Assembly (NCBI RefSeq): GCF_013368755.1
Contig: NC_049564.1
Location: 2,984,001-3,048,000, forward strand
Source: Talaromyces rugulosus
Lineage: Eukaryota; Ascomycota; Eurotiomycetes; Eurotiales; Trichocomaceae
Length of the DNA: 64,000 bases
Direction of reading: 5' to 3'
This document shows, in pieces, positions 12,301 to 22,900 of this stretch (position 1 is its first letter; every line of letters begins with the position of its first letter). Position numbers and translations under genes: made by a program. A model generated the notes under the pieces. It saw only the letters and a program-made list of their open reading frames with translations, was not told the DNA's origin and did no database searches.

Positions 12301-12911
12301 CCACCTGGTTTAAAGGGGGTGATTGGGGCGGCAGCTGGTTTGTTAAAGGCAGCAATGCGATCTCTGAATGAATTGCCGCTCGGCTTGCTGGACACGGGTG
12401 GTGGAGGGGCCTTGGTAGTAGATGCTTGTTGCGGCTCTGGCTGTTTCTGGGGTGGAGCGGCCGCTTCGGGAGCAGGGACAGGAGCAGCAGGGGGCGGAGG
12501 AGGTGATGCATCTTTTTTCAAAGAAGGCTGTCTGACCGGCACTGGCACTGGTTCTGGCTCCGGCTCATTCTCCTCCTCCTCAACCGGGCTATCCTCCGGC
12601 TCCTCTACAGGGGCTGGTTGTTCGACAACTGGCTCTGGCGGCGGCGGCGGGGGAGCCGCTTCAGACTCCTTTTTGGCCCTCGTAGGGCGCGTGGGCCGTG
12701 GAGGAGCAGTAGGTTCATATCTCTCGACAAAATTGCGCGGGAAGATGCCCTCTTTCTTCTCACCAGAGTCGGCGACATACTCGCCGTAATACCAGTCGTC
12801 ATCCTCTTCGGCGGTGACCGTGATGACCTGGCTTATGTGGAAATTGAGGTCATCGTCGTGCTCTGACGTGTAATCGAAAAGAGCCTTGACCGTAAACGGC
12901 GGGTCGGACAT
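9378..12911 (-). CDS. bbc1: Bbc1/Mti1 SH3-domain actin-patch protein
   Basis: Regulator of cortical actin patches that binds type I myosin tails and tempers Arp2/3 activation during endocytosis. One exon of 1177 aa from the ATG of MSDPPFTVKALFDYTSEHDD. Upstream in-frame sequence is leader-like and begins before any family similarity. Residues about 5-68 are an SH3 domain (ALFDYTSEHDD, DDDWYYGEY, GIFPRNFVERY). A long disordered middle follows, full of polyproline runs of 5-8 P, acidic stretches and a methionine/glycine-rich patch. The last 230 residues form the conserved Bbc1/Aim3 domain of cysteine-proteinase-like fold (GALVYANL, GDIVSFRN, HVGVIVDWDG). The whole protein contains no cysteine, so this domain cannot be a cysteine protease. 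Divergent from rtr1. Confidence 0.93.
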   Translation of the reverse strand: MSDPPFTVKALFDYTSEHDDDLNFHISQVITVTAEEDDDWYYGEYVADSGEKKEGIFPRNFVERYEPTAPPRPTRPTRAKKESEAAPPPPPPEPVVEQPAPVEEPEDSPVEEEENEPEPEPVPVPVRQPSLKKDASPPPPPAAPVPAPEAAAPPQKQPEPQQASTTKAPPPPVSSKPSGNSFRDRIAAFNKPAAAPITPFKPGGLSGSSFIKKPFVAPPPSKDAYVPPPREPPPKIYRRNEDPEVVNREPPVSEASQLPPAAAEPSETEEDQPKPTSLKERIALLQKQQMEQASRLADAAQKKEKPKRPSKKRTESEDAATTLAITEGADLERTDSLQTPRDEHAVVDTDDLEESRPQQLASPPQPSRELVSDTNDADYSGAGDTEDAEETSTSKEDFDERLPRKSAAAADQTGGEDDSDEKEEEEEDPDEENEDPEVKRKMELRARMAKMSGGMGMMGMFGGGMPGMYGQGAPKKTKPSQDAEDTVDEPDRSAPPSQAPPVPIMALPGMNVPKSESLSSPKAEKEEESANAPITQLHSAEEVPDIEDVTEGEPAPRKSTDRAPPPPPPQERAVPPLPPTESRPPPPPVPAAPLDSRPVPPPPQSVASLSPGSESDDELSVNTKNLSLNEVVSGGPAPDAPPPPPRRSSTFDSPRSPTLSDKRFSRGPPPIPANPPQPSSPPQARPPPPPPPGALSRQGTSHSVTQSSVAANDESQDETTEYEADYDTDIASGVKHKDALKAHDRHSSFGDGGEEASLQSPRDTRPPPPLPPTVPQAVPPPPPSQPPKRASMDIPRAAPPPPPPPVAKDRFAEEEEGRASDDEEYDPYRYNSPQSRLPPPPPPPVQVPASKDVHDDLYDASPTLPQAPPPPRPDRAAAPPPPPPTTDALPTRGRPSLDVSRSQANTRRSMDVARPSIDVGFIATDVDLAESSFWWTQPNTPPPAFQGRKDVIYEVEESTSTKRGGKTTVSKDVYVLFTDYSQTIINAQFDAKNPSDVSLEQRHEGPPNRLRQDQLEAAHEQYGKRISAAINSIQNTTVGDGTPHGLIQYLLNPLTDALAPVGGRSYGALVYANLANASIQQSDEIRAGDIVSFRNTRFQGHRGSLHQKYNSEVGKPDHVGVIVDWDGTKKKIHAWEQGRESKKVKPESFKLGDLKSGEVKVWRVMPRSWVGWDDSKQ

Positions 12912-13725
12912 CTGGTTGGCGTACGCTATAGGCAGGAAAACCACGGGGGAATCTTGAGGTGCGGGATAGCAGTGAGTGAGGGGAAGAAGCGGCGACACGT
13001 AACACAAGGCTCAGCGGTCGAACCGAATCCAAAACACACGCGCGTGGGAGTGGGAAACAAACACACGGCAGCCCGGGGGGTGGATGATGGAGCACAGGCT
13101 GCAGAAATCGAAATTGTTGTTGTTGTCTGTACAGTTTGTGGCGGAGTTGAAAGTCTGCAGGGCGATCAGGTTTATGTGCTGGCTGCGCGGGACAAGGGCA
13201 GCACTAGGTAATAAGCGCCGCCAAGCGGAACCTACCTCAGCGACCAGCGACGAGCTCCGGCAACATGCGGTCAATGCGAGGACAGGAGCGTCGACAAGTG
13301 CAGGAATATATATTCTCTGGCTGTCGAGGAGGCAATTCTATGCTGGGAAGCAAAGGAGCAAAGGAGCAAAGGGGGAGAGATAGAGCAAGATATGGACGAC
13401 GGCGATGAAGTAGGATGGTTTCAGACGGTTTGGTTTGGTTTGGGGGGAAGGTGCTAGCCTAGGTAAGCAGGCAGCCAGGCAGCACCAACTCAAGTCCCTA
13501 ACGTTTCAAGCTGTTTCGGGAGTTCGGGCGTCGTGACTCGTGTGGGGGGAGTGAAACTAGCCCGCGCTCCACCAATGACGCCGGCCGTGACGGACATGCC
13601 GCGCCACAGCTGCTTTTTCTCTTCTACTGCTCACCTATCGATCTACGTACCATCAGACCTATCTTGCTGGTGATATCGTCCAACTACATCTTTTTTTTGA
13701 GGTAGCAAGAAAAATACTTCACGCC
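12912..13725. promoter_or_regulatory. bidirectional promoter region, bbc1 / rtr1
   Basis: An 814-bp gap between divergent start codons, with GC-rich and purine-rich stretches and simple repeats (ggagcaaaggagcaaagg near 13355; ttggtttggtttgg near 13430). A CT-rich tract near 13615 precedes the rtr1 ATG. No TATA box was identified with confidence. Confidence 0.45.
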
Positions 13726-14679
13726 ATGGAGCAGTCGCAGACAAACGCACAACCACAGCACATGCACTACAAACACCGCGACGGCAGAGCGCCCAACCCA
13801 CAGCACCTGGCTATTGCGCTACACCATGCAAATCAAATCCAAGCTCAAAAGGACGCCGAGGCTTTCATACTCGACCGCATCCTAGAACTGATCGAGCTGC
13901 CCTCGTCTCCTTCTGCCGACGCTGCCAACCCCTCCCCCGCCGACGTCGCTGCGCTCAAAACCGCGCTTGTGCCCTTTCAGCCGACAGATTTCGACAACTT
14001 GGTGCTGGAACGCAATATCGAGGGCCGCTGTGGATATACACTGTGTCCGCACATGCACAGAAAGGAAGACTCAAATGCCAAGTTCCGTATTGTGTGGGGA
14101 CCTAAAGGGGGCGCTGATCATGGCCGCGAGATGAAGATTGTGTCGAGAGAGAAGCTGGAGATGTGGTGCTCAGAGGCTTGCGCCGAGCGAGCCATGTATT
14201 TGCGCCTCCAGTTGGTCGAGGATCCGGTGTGGGAAAGGCGCGCCGGAGATGGGGCGACGAAGCAGGTTACTTTACTGGAGGAAGCCAGAGCACTACAGAA
14301 GACGAAAAAGGCCGCCAAGAGCGAGGGAGATAGACAGCAGCGTTTGAATGCTACTGGTTCAGTTGCTCCAGTTGCTCTAGAGGACAAGCTAGAAGCACTC
14401 GCATTGAAAGCCGACTCAGACGCAGAAGGTTCGAAACAACTGGCGGTTGAGAGAGGAGATTCCAAATCGGCGTTTCAGCAAAACGGCCGTGTCGACATCC
14501 AGATTCTCGAAAAAGAACCAGACGTCAAAAACGCCAACATTACAGCTCCTTCACCTCGTCCAGGAGATCAAACCGGTGGCTCGATCGAAGGCTACGTCCC
14601 ACACACAGCTGATCATATAAAAAGCCGAAATGGCCCAGTACAAGACGAGGGGAATGACGACGTCCTTGATTCCCTCTGA
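13726..14679 (+). CDS. rtr1: RNA polymerase II CTD phosphatase Rtr1/RPAP2 family
   Basis: Atypical phosphatase that removes Ser5 phosphate from the Rpb1 C-terminal domain and helps polymerase II import and early elongation; it shuttles between cytosol and nucleus. Single exon, 317 aa. The zinc-finger domain is clear: CGYTLC (Cys102, Cys107) after LVLERNIEGR, then WCSEACAERA (Cys148, Cys152) preceded by EMKIVSREKLEM. These four cysteines match the zinc-binding set of the family. The C-terminal half is charged and probably disordered, as in other fungal members. The length is usual and the Kozak region is good. No intron is needed. Confidence 0.9.
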   Translation: MEQSQTNAQPQHMHYKHRDGRAPNPQHLAIALHHANQIQAQKDAEAFILDRILELIELPSSPSADAANPSPADVAALKTALVPFQPTDFDNLVLERNIEGRCGYTLCPHMHRKEDSNAKFRIVWGPKGGADHGREMKIVSREKLEMWCSEACAERAMYLRLQLVEDPVWERRAGDGATKQVTLLEEARALQKTKKAAKSEGDRQQRLNATGSVAPVALEDKLEALALKADSDAEGSKQLAVERGDSKSAFQQNGRVDIQILEKEPDVKNANITAPSPRPGDQTGGSIEGYVPHTADHIKSRNGPVQDEGNDDVLDSL

Positions 14680-15112
14680 GGGGCAACAATAGACGTCTAG
14701 TTTGATCCCTACCTCGATGTGCAATATCTTACGAGAGCAAAGCTTGCTCAATAGTCTACGAAAACATGGCAACATGTTGACACCCTTGGTTCCGTCTCTA
14801 GAATTGCTTCTAGAGAGGAAAATGCCGCAATCCAAAACAGCTGCCAGAAGCCCACTGTTTGGAGAGCGATCCAAGGAGCCTAGTCATTCATGCATGACGT
14901 AAATCATAGCAAGGAACGAGGCAAGTATATTGGCAATCAAGCGTCATCTCCCACATAGTGAGAAGAATCAGCGACACCTTGGTTTGAAGAAAGAGTTTTA
15001 TTGTTTCATAAAAAGTAGCGTCTCGTCACGAGGATGGCTACAGGGGAGCCCCGATGATAGATAAACAAAAAACGCCGCCAAATTTTCGAAAACACGAGCG
15101 AAAGAGAAGCGT
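14680..15112. other. convergent intergenic region, rtr1 / rps17
   Basis: Holds the two 3' UTRs. Small open frames on both strands lack family similarity. Nothing else seen. Confidence 0.4.
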
Positions 15113-15717
15113 CTATCGGAAACGACGAGGACGCTCGATGACCTGTTGTTGAGCAACGTTGGTGACGTTGACCTTGAGCGAGTCGAACTAAAACCGATTA
15201 GCAAGAAAATGGCAAACATATAAGCATTATAACTTACGCCCAAGCTCTTCAGAAGATCCTTGGTCTCGGCATCAACTTCGAGTTGACCGGACTCGGTCTG
15301 AGAAACATCCAAAGCGGAAATTTCAGGAACGTATTGATCCTTGCGCTCACGCTCTTCCTCCTGGAGTTTGAAGGAGATACCGCGAACAGGGCCGCGCTGA
15401 ATACGCTTCATCAAGTGTGTGGTGTAACCAGCAATCTATAAGAATAGCAATTTAGCACAGAACTCTAAACACAGTGATATATATTTTTGGTGACTGACCT
15501 TGTTGCGAAGACGCTTCGAGGCAATAATGGCAATCTCATCGCAGAGACGCTTGTTGGTCTCAAAATCGAGCGTCAACCGGGGGTAGTAACGCTCAATGAC
15601 GACCTTGGCCGATTTCTTAACAGTCTAATAGCAAATAGTGTCAGTATATTTTTTATAAGAAAATTAAGAGCCAGCTCATAATTTCTGGTTACTCACCTTT
15701 GTTCTGACGCGACCCAT
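15113..15717 (-). CDS. rps17: 40S ribosomal protein S17 (eS17)
   Basis: Structural protein of the cytosolic small ribosomal subunit. Four minus-strand exons, 15717-15697, 15624-15499, 15435-15238 and 15187-15113, give 139 aa. The first exon encodes only MGRVRTK. It joins [20 protein letters not shown], then [20 protein letters not shown], then the last 24 residues ending RPRRFR. All splice sites are GT-AG and every junction is in frame. The length and near-invariant blocks match eS17 closely. Multiple introns in a short ribosomal protein gene are normal in filamentous fungi. The promoter carries two CACGTG boxes (see 15828). Confidence 0.95.
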
Positions 15718-15827
15718 GTTGACGGTTTGGTTTATTTGGTTTATGTGGTTTTTGTTCTCCTCGTGAGTTGGGGAAATTTGGTTTCCATATGGAAATCTTG
15801 TGTGGGCTTGGCATCCGCTACCCTAGT

Positions 15828-15853
15828 CACGTGGCATATTAATCTATCACGTG
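15828..15853. promoter_or_regulatory. paired CACGTG E-boxes upstream of rps17
   Basis: Two CACGTG palindromes at 15828 and 15848, exactly 20 bp apart; the second is extended to TCACGTGA. They lie 111-136 bp upstream of the rps17 ATG. This is the core site of bHLH factors such as Cbf1 in fungi. Two-turn spacing would place both on one DNA face. Function is inferred only. Confidence 0.45.
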
Positions 15854-15976
15854 ATTATTTTTGAACTTGTAAAGTATTTAGATATAGAAACAAATAATAA
15901 AAATAAAAATAAAATATAGCTGTACATTAAGCTCATCTATTGTACATTGTTACAGACACAAAATATTCCTAGAGCA

Positions 15977-17338
15977 TCACTGCATCCTGGGCCGTCCAGC
16001 GAGAAGGTCCGAGACAGTTCCTTGACGCGACGCATCCAACCTGGGCACAGCACGCTGAGTAGTGCGCGCAGCGTTGGAGATATTTGTAGACCTTGGTGGC
16101 AGATAGTTGGCCAGATCGTACGGAGCCAGCACGTCCTTCTCAGCCCTGCTAATTTCCAAATTGACAGTGCCGTTGGCCGCTATCGATGCTCGTCGGGGAG
16201 AGACATACACTCTGCCGCCGCCGGGAATGCTTGGGTCGAGATATTCGAGACCTCGGAGGTGGTCGTCGGAATTGTCGGTTTCGTCCTCGAGCACCATACC
16301 ACCAACTCCTAGGACAGCGCGTCGTCTGGTTCTCCGCTTTCTGCTCTTCGAGCCCAAGCACCTCGCCTCAACAGGGCGCTCGCGCAGCTGAGGACCGTAA
16401 GAGGGATGGTTATAAACCAACGCACCAGATCGGGAGTATGCGAGACCTGCTGATGGATGCGTTCTCGGAGGACCGGAATGGGCATACTGAACCGAAGATA
16501 GCCTGGTAGCGGTCGCTTCGTAATAATCTTTTCTTCCGATCATCGTGACAGGGATATCGGCAGACAAGCTATGCAAGTCCAAAAGACGAGTCATCTCCGC
16601 TCCCGCCTTTCTCTTATCTGTCCTAAGAGTCTTCAACCATGCCTTGAATTCTTCGTTGGTGACTTTCGCCGATTTCTTGATTGGTTGGTCGTCCAATTCG
16701 CCTTTGTCCTGTGCCTCCGTCCTGCGTTGAATGGCTACCTTTTCGCTATATTGCTTTCGTAGCTTTGAAAGCAACTTTGGCTTTTGACTGCGAAGCTGCT
16801 CCAGATATCTCTGAAACTGAACCTCGGATTGTCCACCCAACCATGGTCCAGCGTGTTTGTAGACTTGAGACCCTTCCGATCCCTCGCTTGCGGAAACATT
16901 GTCCAGGTGAGACTCAAAGGGGCTCTGATGGGCTCGTCTGACAAAATCGGTTGTGCTCTTTGGTGCAGACGAAGGCAGTGAGATGGGTAGATGAAACTCT
17001 TGGAATTTCTGAAGCGTCATGGTGTGATCCCCGGCGGAGTCGAAATCGGTGACCTGCTCAAAGGTGTCCAGCGCGTTTACACGAATCGTCGGCGTACTCG
17101 ACCTTTCGGTGGTAGACTTTGCGGGAAGAGCCCGTTTGAGTCCCCATTCTCCTCTTGCGAGAGCCGATGGCGGCGATTCAATTGCTGCTCGGATAGGGTG
17201 TGGACCTGTGGCCGAGCTGGATTCGGCAATTGTCTTGGATGTGACTGCCCTCGGGGGAGGATTGAGGGCCGTTGGTAAGGCAAAAAGACGAGAATTCCTC
17301 AGTAAATTCGCCGTGGGCGACAGCCTGTGGGTTGCCAT
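15977..17338 (-). CDS. mrp51: mitochondrial small-subunit ribosomal protein Mrp51
   Basis: Mitoribosomal protein (bS1m/Mrp51 family) of the 37S subunit, needed in yeast for translating mRNAs with certain 5' leaders. Single exon; from the ATG of MATHRLSPTANLLRNSRLF it is 453 aa. The N-terminus is rich in R, S, L and A with no acidic residue for 30 positions, as expected for mitochondrial import. The family signature LARGEWGLKRALP appears near residue 70. A lysine-rich coiled segment (EVQFQRYLEQLRSQKPKLLSK) follows around residue 180, with a divergent basic C-terminus. An in-frame ATG 13 codons upstream (MRNREQHQPPC) is possible, but the downstream one gives a better targeting peptide. Confidence 0.85.
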   Translation of the reverse strand: MATHRLSPTANLLRNSRLFALPTALNPPPRAVTSKTIAESSSATGPHPIRAAIESPPSALARGEWGLKRALPAKSTTERSSTPTIRVNALDTFEQVTDFDSAGDHTMTLQKFQEFHLPISLPSSAPKSTTDFVRRAHQSPFESHLDNVSASEGSEGSQVYKHAGPWLGGQSEVQFQRYLEQLRSQKPKLLSKLRKQYSEKVAIQRRTEAQDKGELDDQPIKKSAKVTNEEFKAWLKTLRTDKRKAGAEMTRLLDLHSLSADIPVTMIGRKDYYEATATRLSSVQYAHSGPPRTHPSAGLAYSRSGALVYNHPSYGPQLRERPVEARCLGSKSRKRRTRRRAVLGVGGMVLEDETDNSDDHLRGLEYLDPSIPGGGRVYVSPRRASIAANGTVNLEISRAEKDVLAPYDLANYLPPRSTNISNAARTTQRAVPRLDASRQGTVSDLLAGRPRMQ

Positions 17339-17656
17339 GGCTTCACAGGGGGGTTGATGCTGTTCCCTATTGCGCAACGGAGGCTGATGAGAGAAAAGTT
17401 GCGAATTTGCTGCGGAACGGGAGCTTGGTAGTACGGCAGCCGAGACCGACCACTAGTGCAGGATAATGATATACTGTTTATTTCTTACAATTAATAGACG
17501 AACAAAGTATCCAGAGTTTCTTAGTTCAAATGTATTTTGAATTTTTTTAGGCCCAGCCAACCGTAGAAGATAATTGATCAGCATTCATAGATTATTATGG
17601 AAACGAACGTATGTATTAGATTAGTCTATATAGGTATAGTGCACATCATAACCCTT

Positions 17657-18887
17657 CTACTTAGAACCGACCGTGGCAAATGAAGAGACAGTGTCGTCGA
17701 CAGACTCCTTCAGAGTTCTAAACTTAATACCGAGGACATTCTTAACCTTGGAGTTGTCAATCTTGTAAATATCGGCCGGAGTGTCATCCACGCCATTCTC
17801 AGGTAAATTAGCCACATATTCCGGGTGAGTCTCACGGATCGCATCCACAATGGCCTTGTTCGACATGAATCCTGCAGTTGTGAAAAAGCGGTTGCCACCA
17901 GCTTCGGCGACTTCGATTGCTTTGACGTGGGCAAGCGCAGTGTCGCGGACATCAACCCACAAGAATGTGCCTGTCGGGGGCAGGCCGTCTTTGGCCTTGC
18001 CAGTGGCGAGATCGTAAATTCGTTCGTTGGAAGTGTTCAGACTGTCGAGGCTGTTGAGGTAGTGGATCACAGGACCAAAAACGAAAGGAGGGTTGATGGT
18101 GGCAAGATCGAAGTTTGGCTTCTCTTTTTCCACAAATTCCCAGGCTGCTTTCTCAGCAAAAGTCTGTTGGTTATCCATGTTAGCCGTTTCCTTTGGTTTC
18201 AATTAGACACCAGAAAAGGCCCTTACCTTGCTGGCTCTGTAAGTCAAGGCTTTGTCACTGATAGCCTCCTCCCATGTCACAGGATTCCAAACTGACTCAT
18301 CGTAAAGCTTTTTATGTACTGGGGCATTTACGATAGCAGCGAAAGATGAAGTGATGACCACCCGTTTCACCGTGGGAGCGCTGGCTTTGATTGCCTTGAG
18401 AATGCCCTCTGTACCCTTAATGGCAGGGTCGAGAATCTCCTTGACTGGGTCGGAGAATTTAAAGTGAAATGGCGAGGCGGTATGGATCACATAGTCGAAG
18501 GGTGCCGATTTGACGACCTTATCAGTCAGCAATTGCCAATAGAAACAAAGATAGAGAGAGAGAGAGATGTATACCTCGTCAAAAGCGCCTTCCTTGGCAA
18601 TATCTTCCACCACGGCATAGGATAGCTTCTCCTGTGAAAGCCCTGGGTGTGCTTTCAGGATCCAGTCTCCCTTGGTCTGGGAGCGAACCGTGGTTACGAC
18701 GTTGAACCTGGGAGGCATTAGTGACTTTGCGTGTAAAACAGCTGATGTTTTGAACTCACCCATGGTCCAGCAAGATGTCCAACACATGGGCAGCGATAAA
18801 GCCGCTTCCACCTTGAAACGGTCAGTTTCTACTTCATGCTTTTCAAATGATATGGAAATCCTTACCTGTAAGCAAAACTTTGGCCAT
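17657..18887 (-). CDS. extended SDR, dihydroflavonol-reductase/Gre2-like ketoreductase
   Basis: NAD(P)H-dependent reductase of the extended short-chain family that includes Gre2 methylglyoxal reductase and plant dihydroflavonol reductases. Five minus-strand exons (18887-18866, 18811-18760, 18707-18575, 18517-18227, 18163-17657) give 334 aa. The spliced N-terminus MAKVLLTGGSGFIAAHVLD carries the TGxxGxxA nucleotide loop. VIHTASPF, the serine block VITSSFAA, and YRASK (Tyr162, Lys166) complete the catalytic set; TFAEKAAWEFV follows directly after splicing. FLWVDVRDTALAHV is the usual extended-SDR C-terminal block. Substrate unknown; small aldehydes or ketones are likely. A TATAAAAG box lies 149-156 bp upstream. 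Confidence 0.9.
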
Positions 18888-19994
18888 TCTGTCTATTTGG
18901 TCTAAAACTTCTATTATCAGTTGGAAAAATATGGGGGAAAAAAATTATAAAAAAAGGACGCGTCGCAGCAAGGGGGGATATGGGAATATGGACCAAAGCA
19001 ATCAATTGATGTGGCGCCATCGAGCAGTCCCCGCTCTTTTATACCCCTCCAGCACCGGAGTTAAGGCTGTCTTCGTGCCGATTTTTCTATTGCGTCAGTC
19101 TCAATCTACTATCGTGCGATTACTAATTCATTTCTGATGGTAGGTTCTTACTAAACTTGGATTCCAGATGTCTTCCAAGGTCGGTCAGGATCCACCTGCA
19201 CATAATAATAATCCACCACTCACTCGTGGGGGCTATGCTATTTCAGATGCTTCCCCGAATATGAACTTTTCTTTCTTTCTGTTTATTTTTGTTGTAAAGA
19301 AGGAATTCTGGCTGTAGTTTCTGTTAGAAAATGTATTAATTAAAATCCATGTTTCATTGCATCAATTGAGATTTCAGCACTTCGTAGCTGTTAATTTCAT
19401 ACAAGCTAGCAGGTTATACTAATATATATATATATAATCTTTACAATTCAAATATCAATAAAAGTTAATACTTGAATTTGATATACTCGTTGAAATAAAG
19501 TTAAACAATCCCTTGGGAACCTTAAAAATGGTTGGCAGCATGTAAATAGCTACATCAATTGATATGTAGACTGGTCTCTTGTCTCCAGCACCAACGAATC
19601 CATGTCAGCACCAGGAAAAACCAAAACCAAAAGACCTCCAGGGTTCGCGTAAACAGACCGACATAGAGAAAGAGTACATGGTCCGGTTACACCAACTGAT
19701 TTGTGTTGAGCCTCAATTGGGCAACTGCAGAGATCGCGCCTTCCTTTTGAGTCTGGTGGTGTGGTCCGTGCGGCCCCCGGCAGGCTGAGCTCGACCGAAC
19801 GTCCGCCGCGATAATAATTAAGGGCCAACAACCCACCTCCGCACCACGACCAAAGTGCCCTCTACAGTGCACTCTCCCCCTTTCTTATCAGCAGCGCAAG
19901 AAGTTCTGGTTCTTAACTCTGCGACCGCACCTTCTTCGCGCCGACAGCCGAGTGACACCCCGAATCAGATGCGTGCGCCGCGGCGCTATCCAGC
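18888..19994. promoter_or_regulatory. bidirectional promoter region, SDR / TOR
   Basis: 1.1 kb between divergent starts. On the minus strand TATAAAAG lies at 19036-19043, with the stress-element core AGGGG just upstream of it, fitting inducible expression of the reductase. An AT-rich block (19290-19520) includes (TA)n near 19421. The TOR side is pyrimidine-rich without a TATA box. No gene seen. Confidence 0.5.
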
Positions 19995-22900
19995 ATGGCG
20001 CAGACAGGTCCAGTGACCGACATTGTACAGAGGCTCTTCACTGAGCTGAAGTCGAAGAACGATGAGACTAGGGTCAGAGCTTCATACGAGCTGTATGAAA
20101 ACGTGCTCACTGTCTCGCGCGGTATGTTCATTTTGCTTCCATTACGACCATCCAAAAACGATCGACATGTCACTGACGCCTGCAAATCTCATGGCAGACT
20201 GGGCCCCCGAAAAATTCACAGAATTCTACAATACTATCAGCCAGCGGATTGCGCAGTTGGTGGTTACAGGTAGCGATGGCAGCGAGAAAATCGGCGGACT
20301 GCTCGCCCTCGACCGACTGATCGACTTCGACGGTGTCGATGCCGCACAGAAGACCACCCGCTTTGCGAGCTATCTACGAAGCGCCCTACGAAGCAATGAC
20401 ACTGCCGTCCTGATCTATGCCGCTCGATCCCTCGGCCGTTTGGCGAAGCCTGGTGGTGCGTTGACCGCAGAGCTGGTCGAAAGTGAAATCCAGTCTGCCC
20501 TCGAGTGGCTGCAGTCAGAAAGACAGGAGACTAGGCGTTTCGCCGCTGTTTTGATCATACGGGAATTGGCCAAGGGCTCGCCGACATTGCTCTATGGATT
20601 CGTCCCACAAATTTTCGAACTCGTCTGGGTTGCACTGAGAGACCCGAAAGTCCTGATTCGTGAAACTGCTGCCGAGGCAGTTAGCGAGTGTTTTAAAATA
20701 ATCGCCTCCCGAGATACCAGTGTCAAACAGCAATGGTTCTCCCGCATCTACGAAGAATCACTACAGGGCCTCAAATCTAGCAACGTGGATTCCATCCATG
20801 GTTCGCTTTTGATCTTGACAGAGCTCCTCCTCAAAGGAGCCATGTTTATGAACGAACACTATAGAAATACCTGTGAAATTGTGCTTCGCCTGAAAGATCA
20901 CCGAGATGCAAAGATTCGCACCCAGGTCGTCTTCACCATTCCAATTCTTGCTTCTTATGCACCCATGGACTTTACAAACAATTACTTGCACAGATTCATG
21001 ATCTATCTCCAAGCGCAACTCAAGAGGGAAAAGGAGCGCGATTCAGCCTTCATTGCTATTGGGAAAATCGCCAATGCAGTGGGAGTTGACATTGGACAAT
21101 ACCTCGACACCATCATTGTTCACATTCGTGAGGGCCTTGCTATTAAAGCGTAAGTTATAGAATGCTATCATGAACCTTCGGGATAAAAACTGACTGTGAG
21201 ATTAGGAGAAATCGCGCGGGCGTCAAGGAAGGGCCTATGTTTGAGTGTATTAGTATGTTGTCACTGGCAGTTGGGCAGACGTTGAGCAAGTATATGGAAG
21301 CTCTTTTAGACCCAATATTTGCTTGCGGCTTGAGCGAATCCTTGACACAGGCCTTGGTCGACATGGCACACTACATCCCGCCTATTAAAGCAACCATACA
21401 AGAGAAATTGCTCGACATGCTTAGCATCATTTTATGCGGTACCCCTTTCCGCCCTCTGGGATGCCCAGAAAATAGATTGCCACCGCTGCCCTCGTTTGCC
21501 AAAGATTTTACTCCTCAAGAGCTCCATTCAGATACCGAAGTAGCTTTAGCTCTACACACTCTCGGCAGTTTTGATTTCTCCGGTCATATATTGAACGAGT
21601 TCGTTCGAGATGTTGCCATTAGATACGTTGAAAGCGACAACCCGGAAATTCGAAAGGCTTCGGCGTTAACCTGCTGTCAGCTTTTTGTGCACGATCCCAT
21701 CATCAACCAAACCAGCAGCCACTCCATACAGGTTGTCAGCGAGGTGATTGACAAGTTGCTCACGGTGGGAGTTGGTGATCCAGACGCCGAGATTCGGCGT
21801 ACCGTTCTATGGTCGCTAGACCGCAAATTTGATCGCCATTTGGCAAAACCGGAGAATATCAGGTGTCTATTCCTAGCTGTCAACGACGAGGTATTCCCGG
21901 TTCGTGAAGCCTCGATCAGTATTATTGGACGTCTTTCTAGTGTGAACCCAGCATATGTCTTCCCTCCTTTGCGGAAACTATTAGTCAATCTTTTGACCGG
22001 CCTTGGGTTTGCTAGCACTGCTCGTCAGAAAGAAGAAAGTGCACAGCTCATTAGCCTGTTTGTTGCTAATGCAACCAAGCTTATCAGGTCATATGTTGAC
22101 CCAATGGTTACCTCTTTATTACCGAAAACCACCGATCCCAATGCCAGCGTTGCGGCTACGACTTTGAAAGCAATCGGAGAACTTGCTAACGTTGGCGGCA
22201 CTGAGATGAAACAATATTTGCCACAGCTTATGCCTATAATCCTTGATTCGTTACAGGATTTGTCTTCACATGCCAAGAGAGAGTCGGCCCTACGCACCCT
22301 TGGCCAACTTGCAAGCAATTCAGGCTATGTTATCGAGCCTTATATAGAGTATCCCCATTTACTAGCGGTCTTGATCACCATAATCAAGACAGAGCAAACT
22401 GGGTCATTGCGCAAAGAGACCATCAAGCTGCTAGGTATCCTTGGAGCTTTGGATCCATACAAATACCAGGTATGTATTCCTCTGGTTTTATGAATAAATT
22501 TTCGCTAACAGCATGTAGCAAATCAGTGAAACCTCGCCCGATGTTCACTATATCAACGAGGTGCAGCCGGTTTCCGACGTCGCGCTTATCATGCAAGGCC
22601 TGACTCCGTCAAGCGAGGAATATTATCCTACGGTGGTTATCAACACGCTTTTGCAGAACATTCTGCGAGAAAACTCCTTGGCACAATACCACTCTGCTGT
22701 CATTGATGCCATTGTCACTATTTTCAAGACCTTGGGGTTAAAATGCGTGTCCTTTCTCGGTCAAATCATTCCCGCTTTTCTGTCGGTGATTAAAAGCTCG
22801 CCTGTTAGCAGACTAGAGTCCTACTTTAACCAACTTGCCATTCTTGTGAATATCGTGCGCCAGCATGTCCGTGCGTTCCTCCCCGAGGTCATCGACACGA

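Noticed and set aside
12247..12789. A glycine/serine-rich plus-strand frame inside bbc1
   Set aside because: It is the antisense shadow of the proline- and glutamate-rich bbc1 coding sequence.
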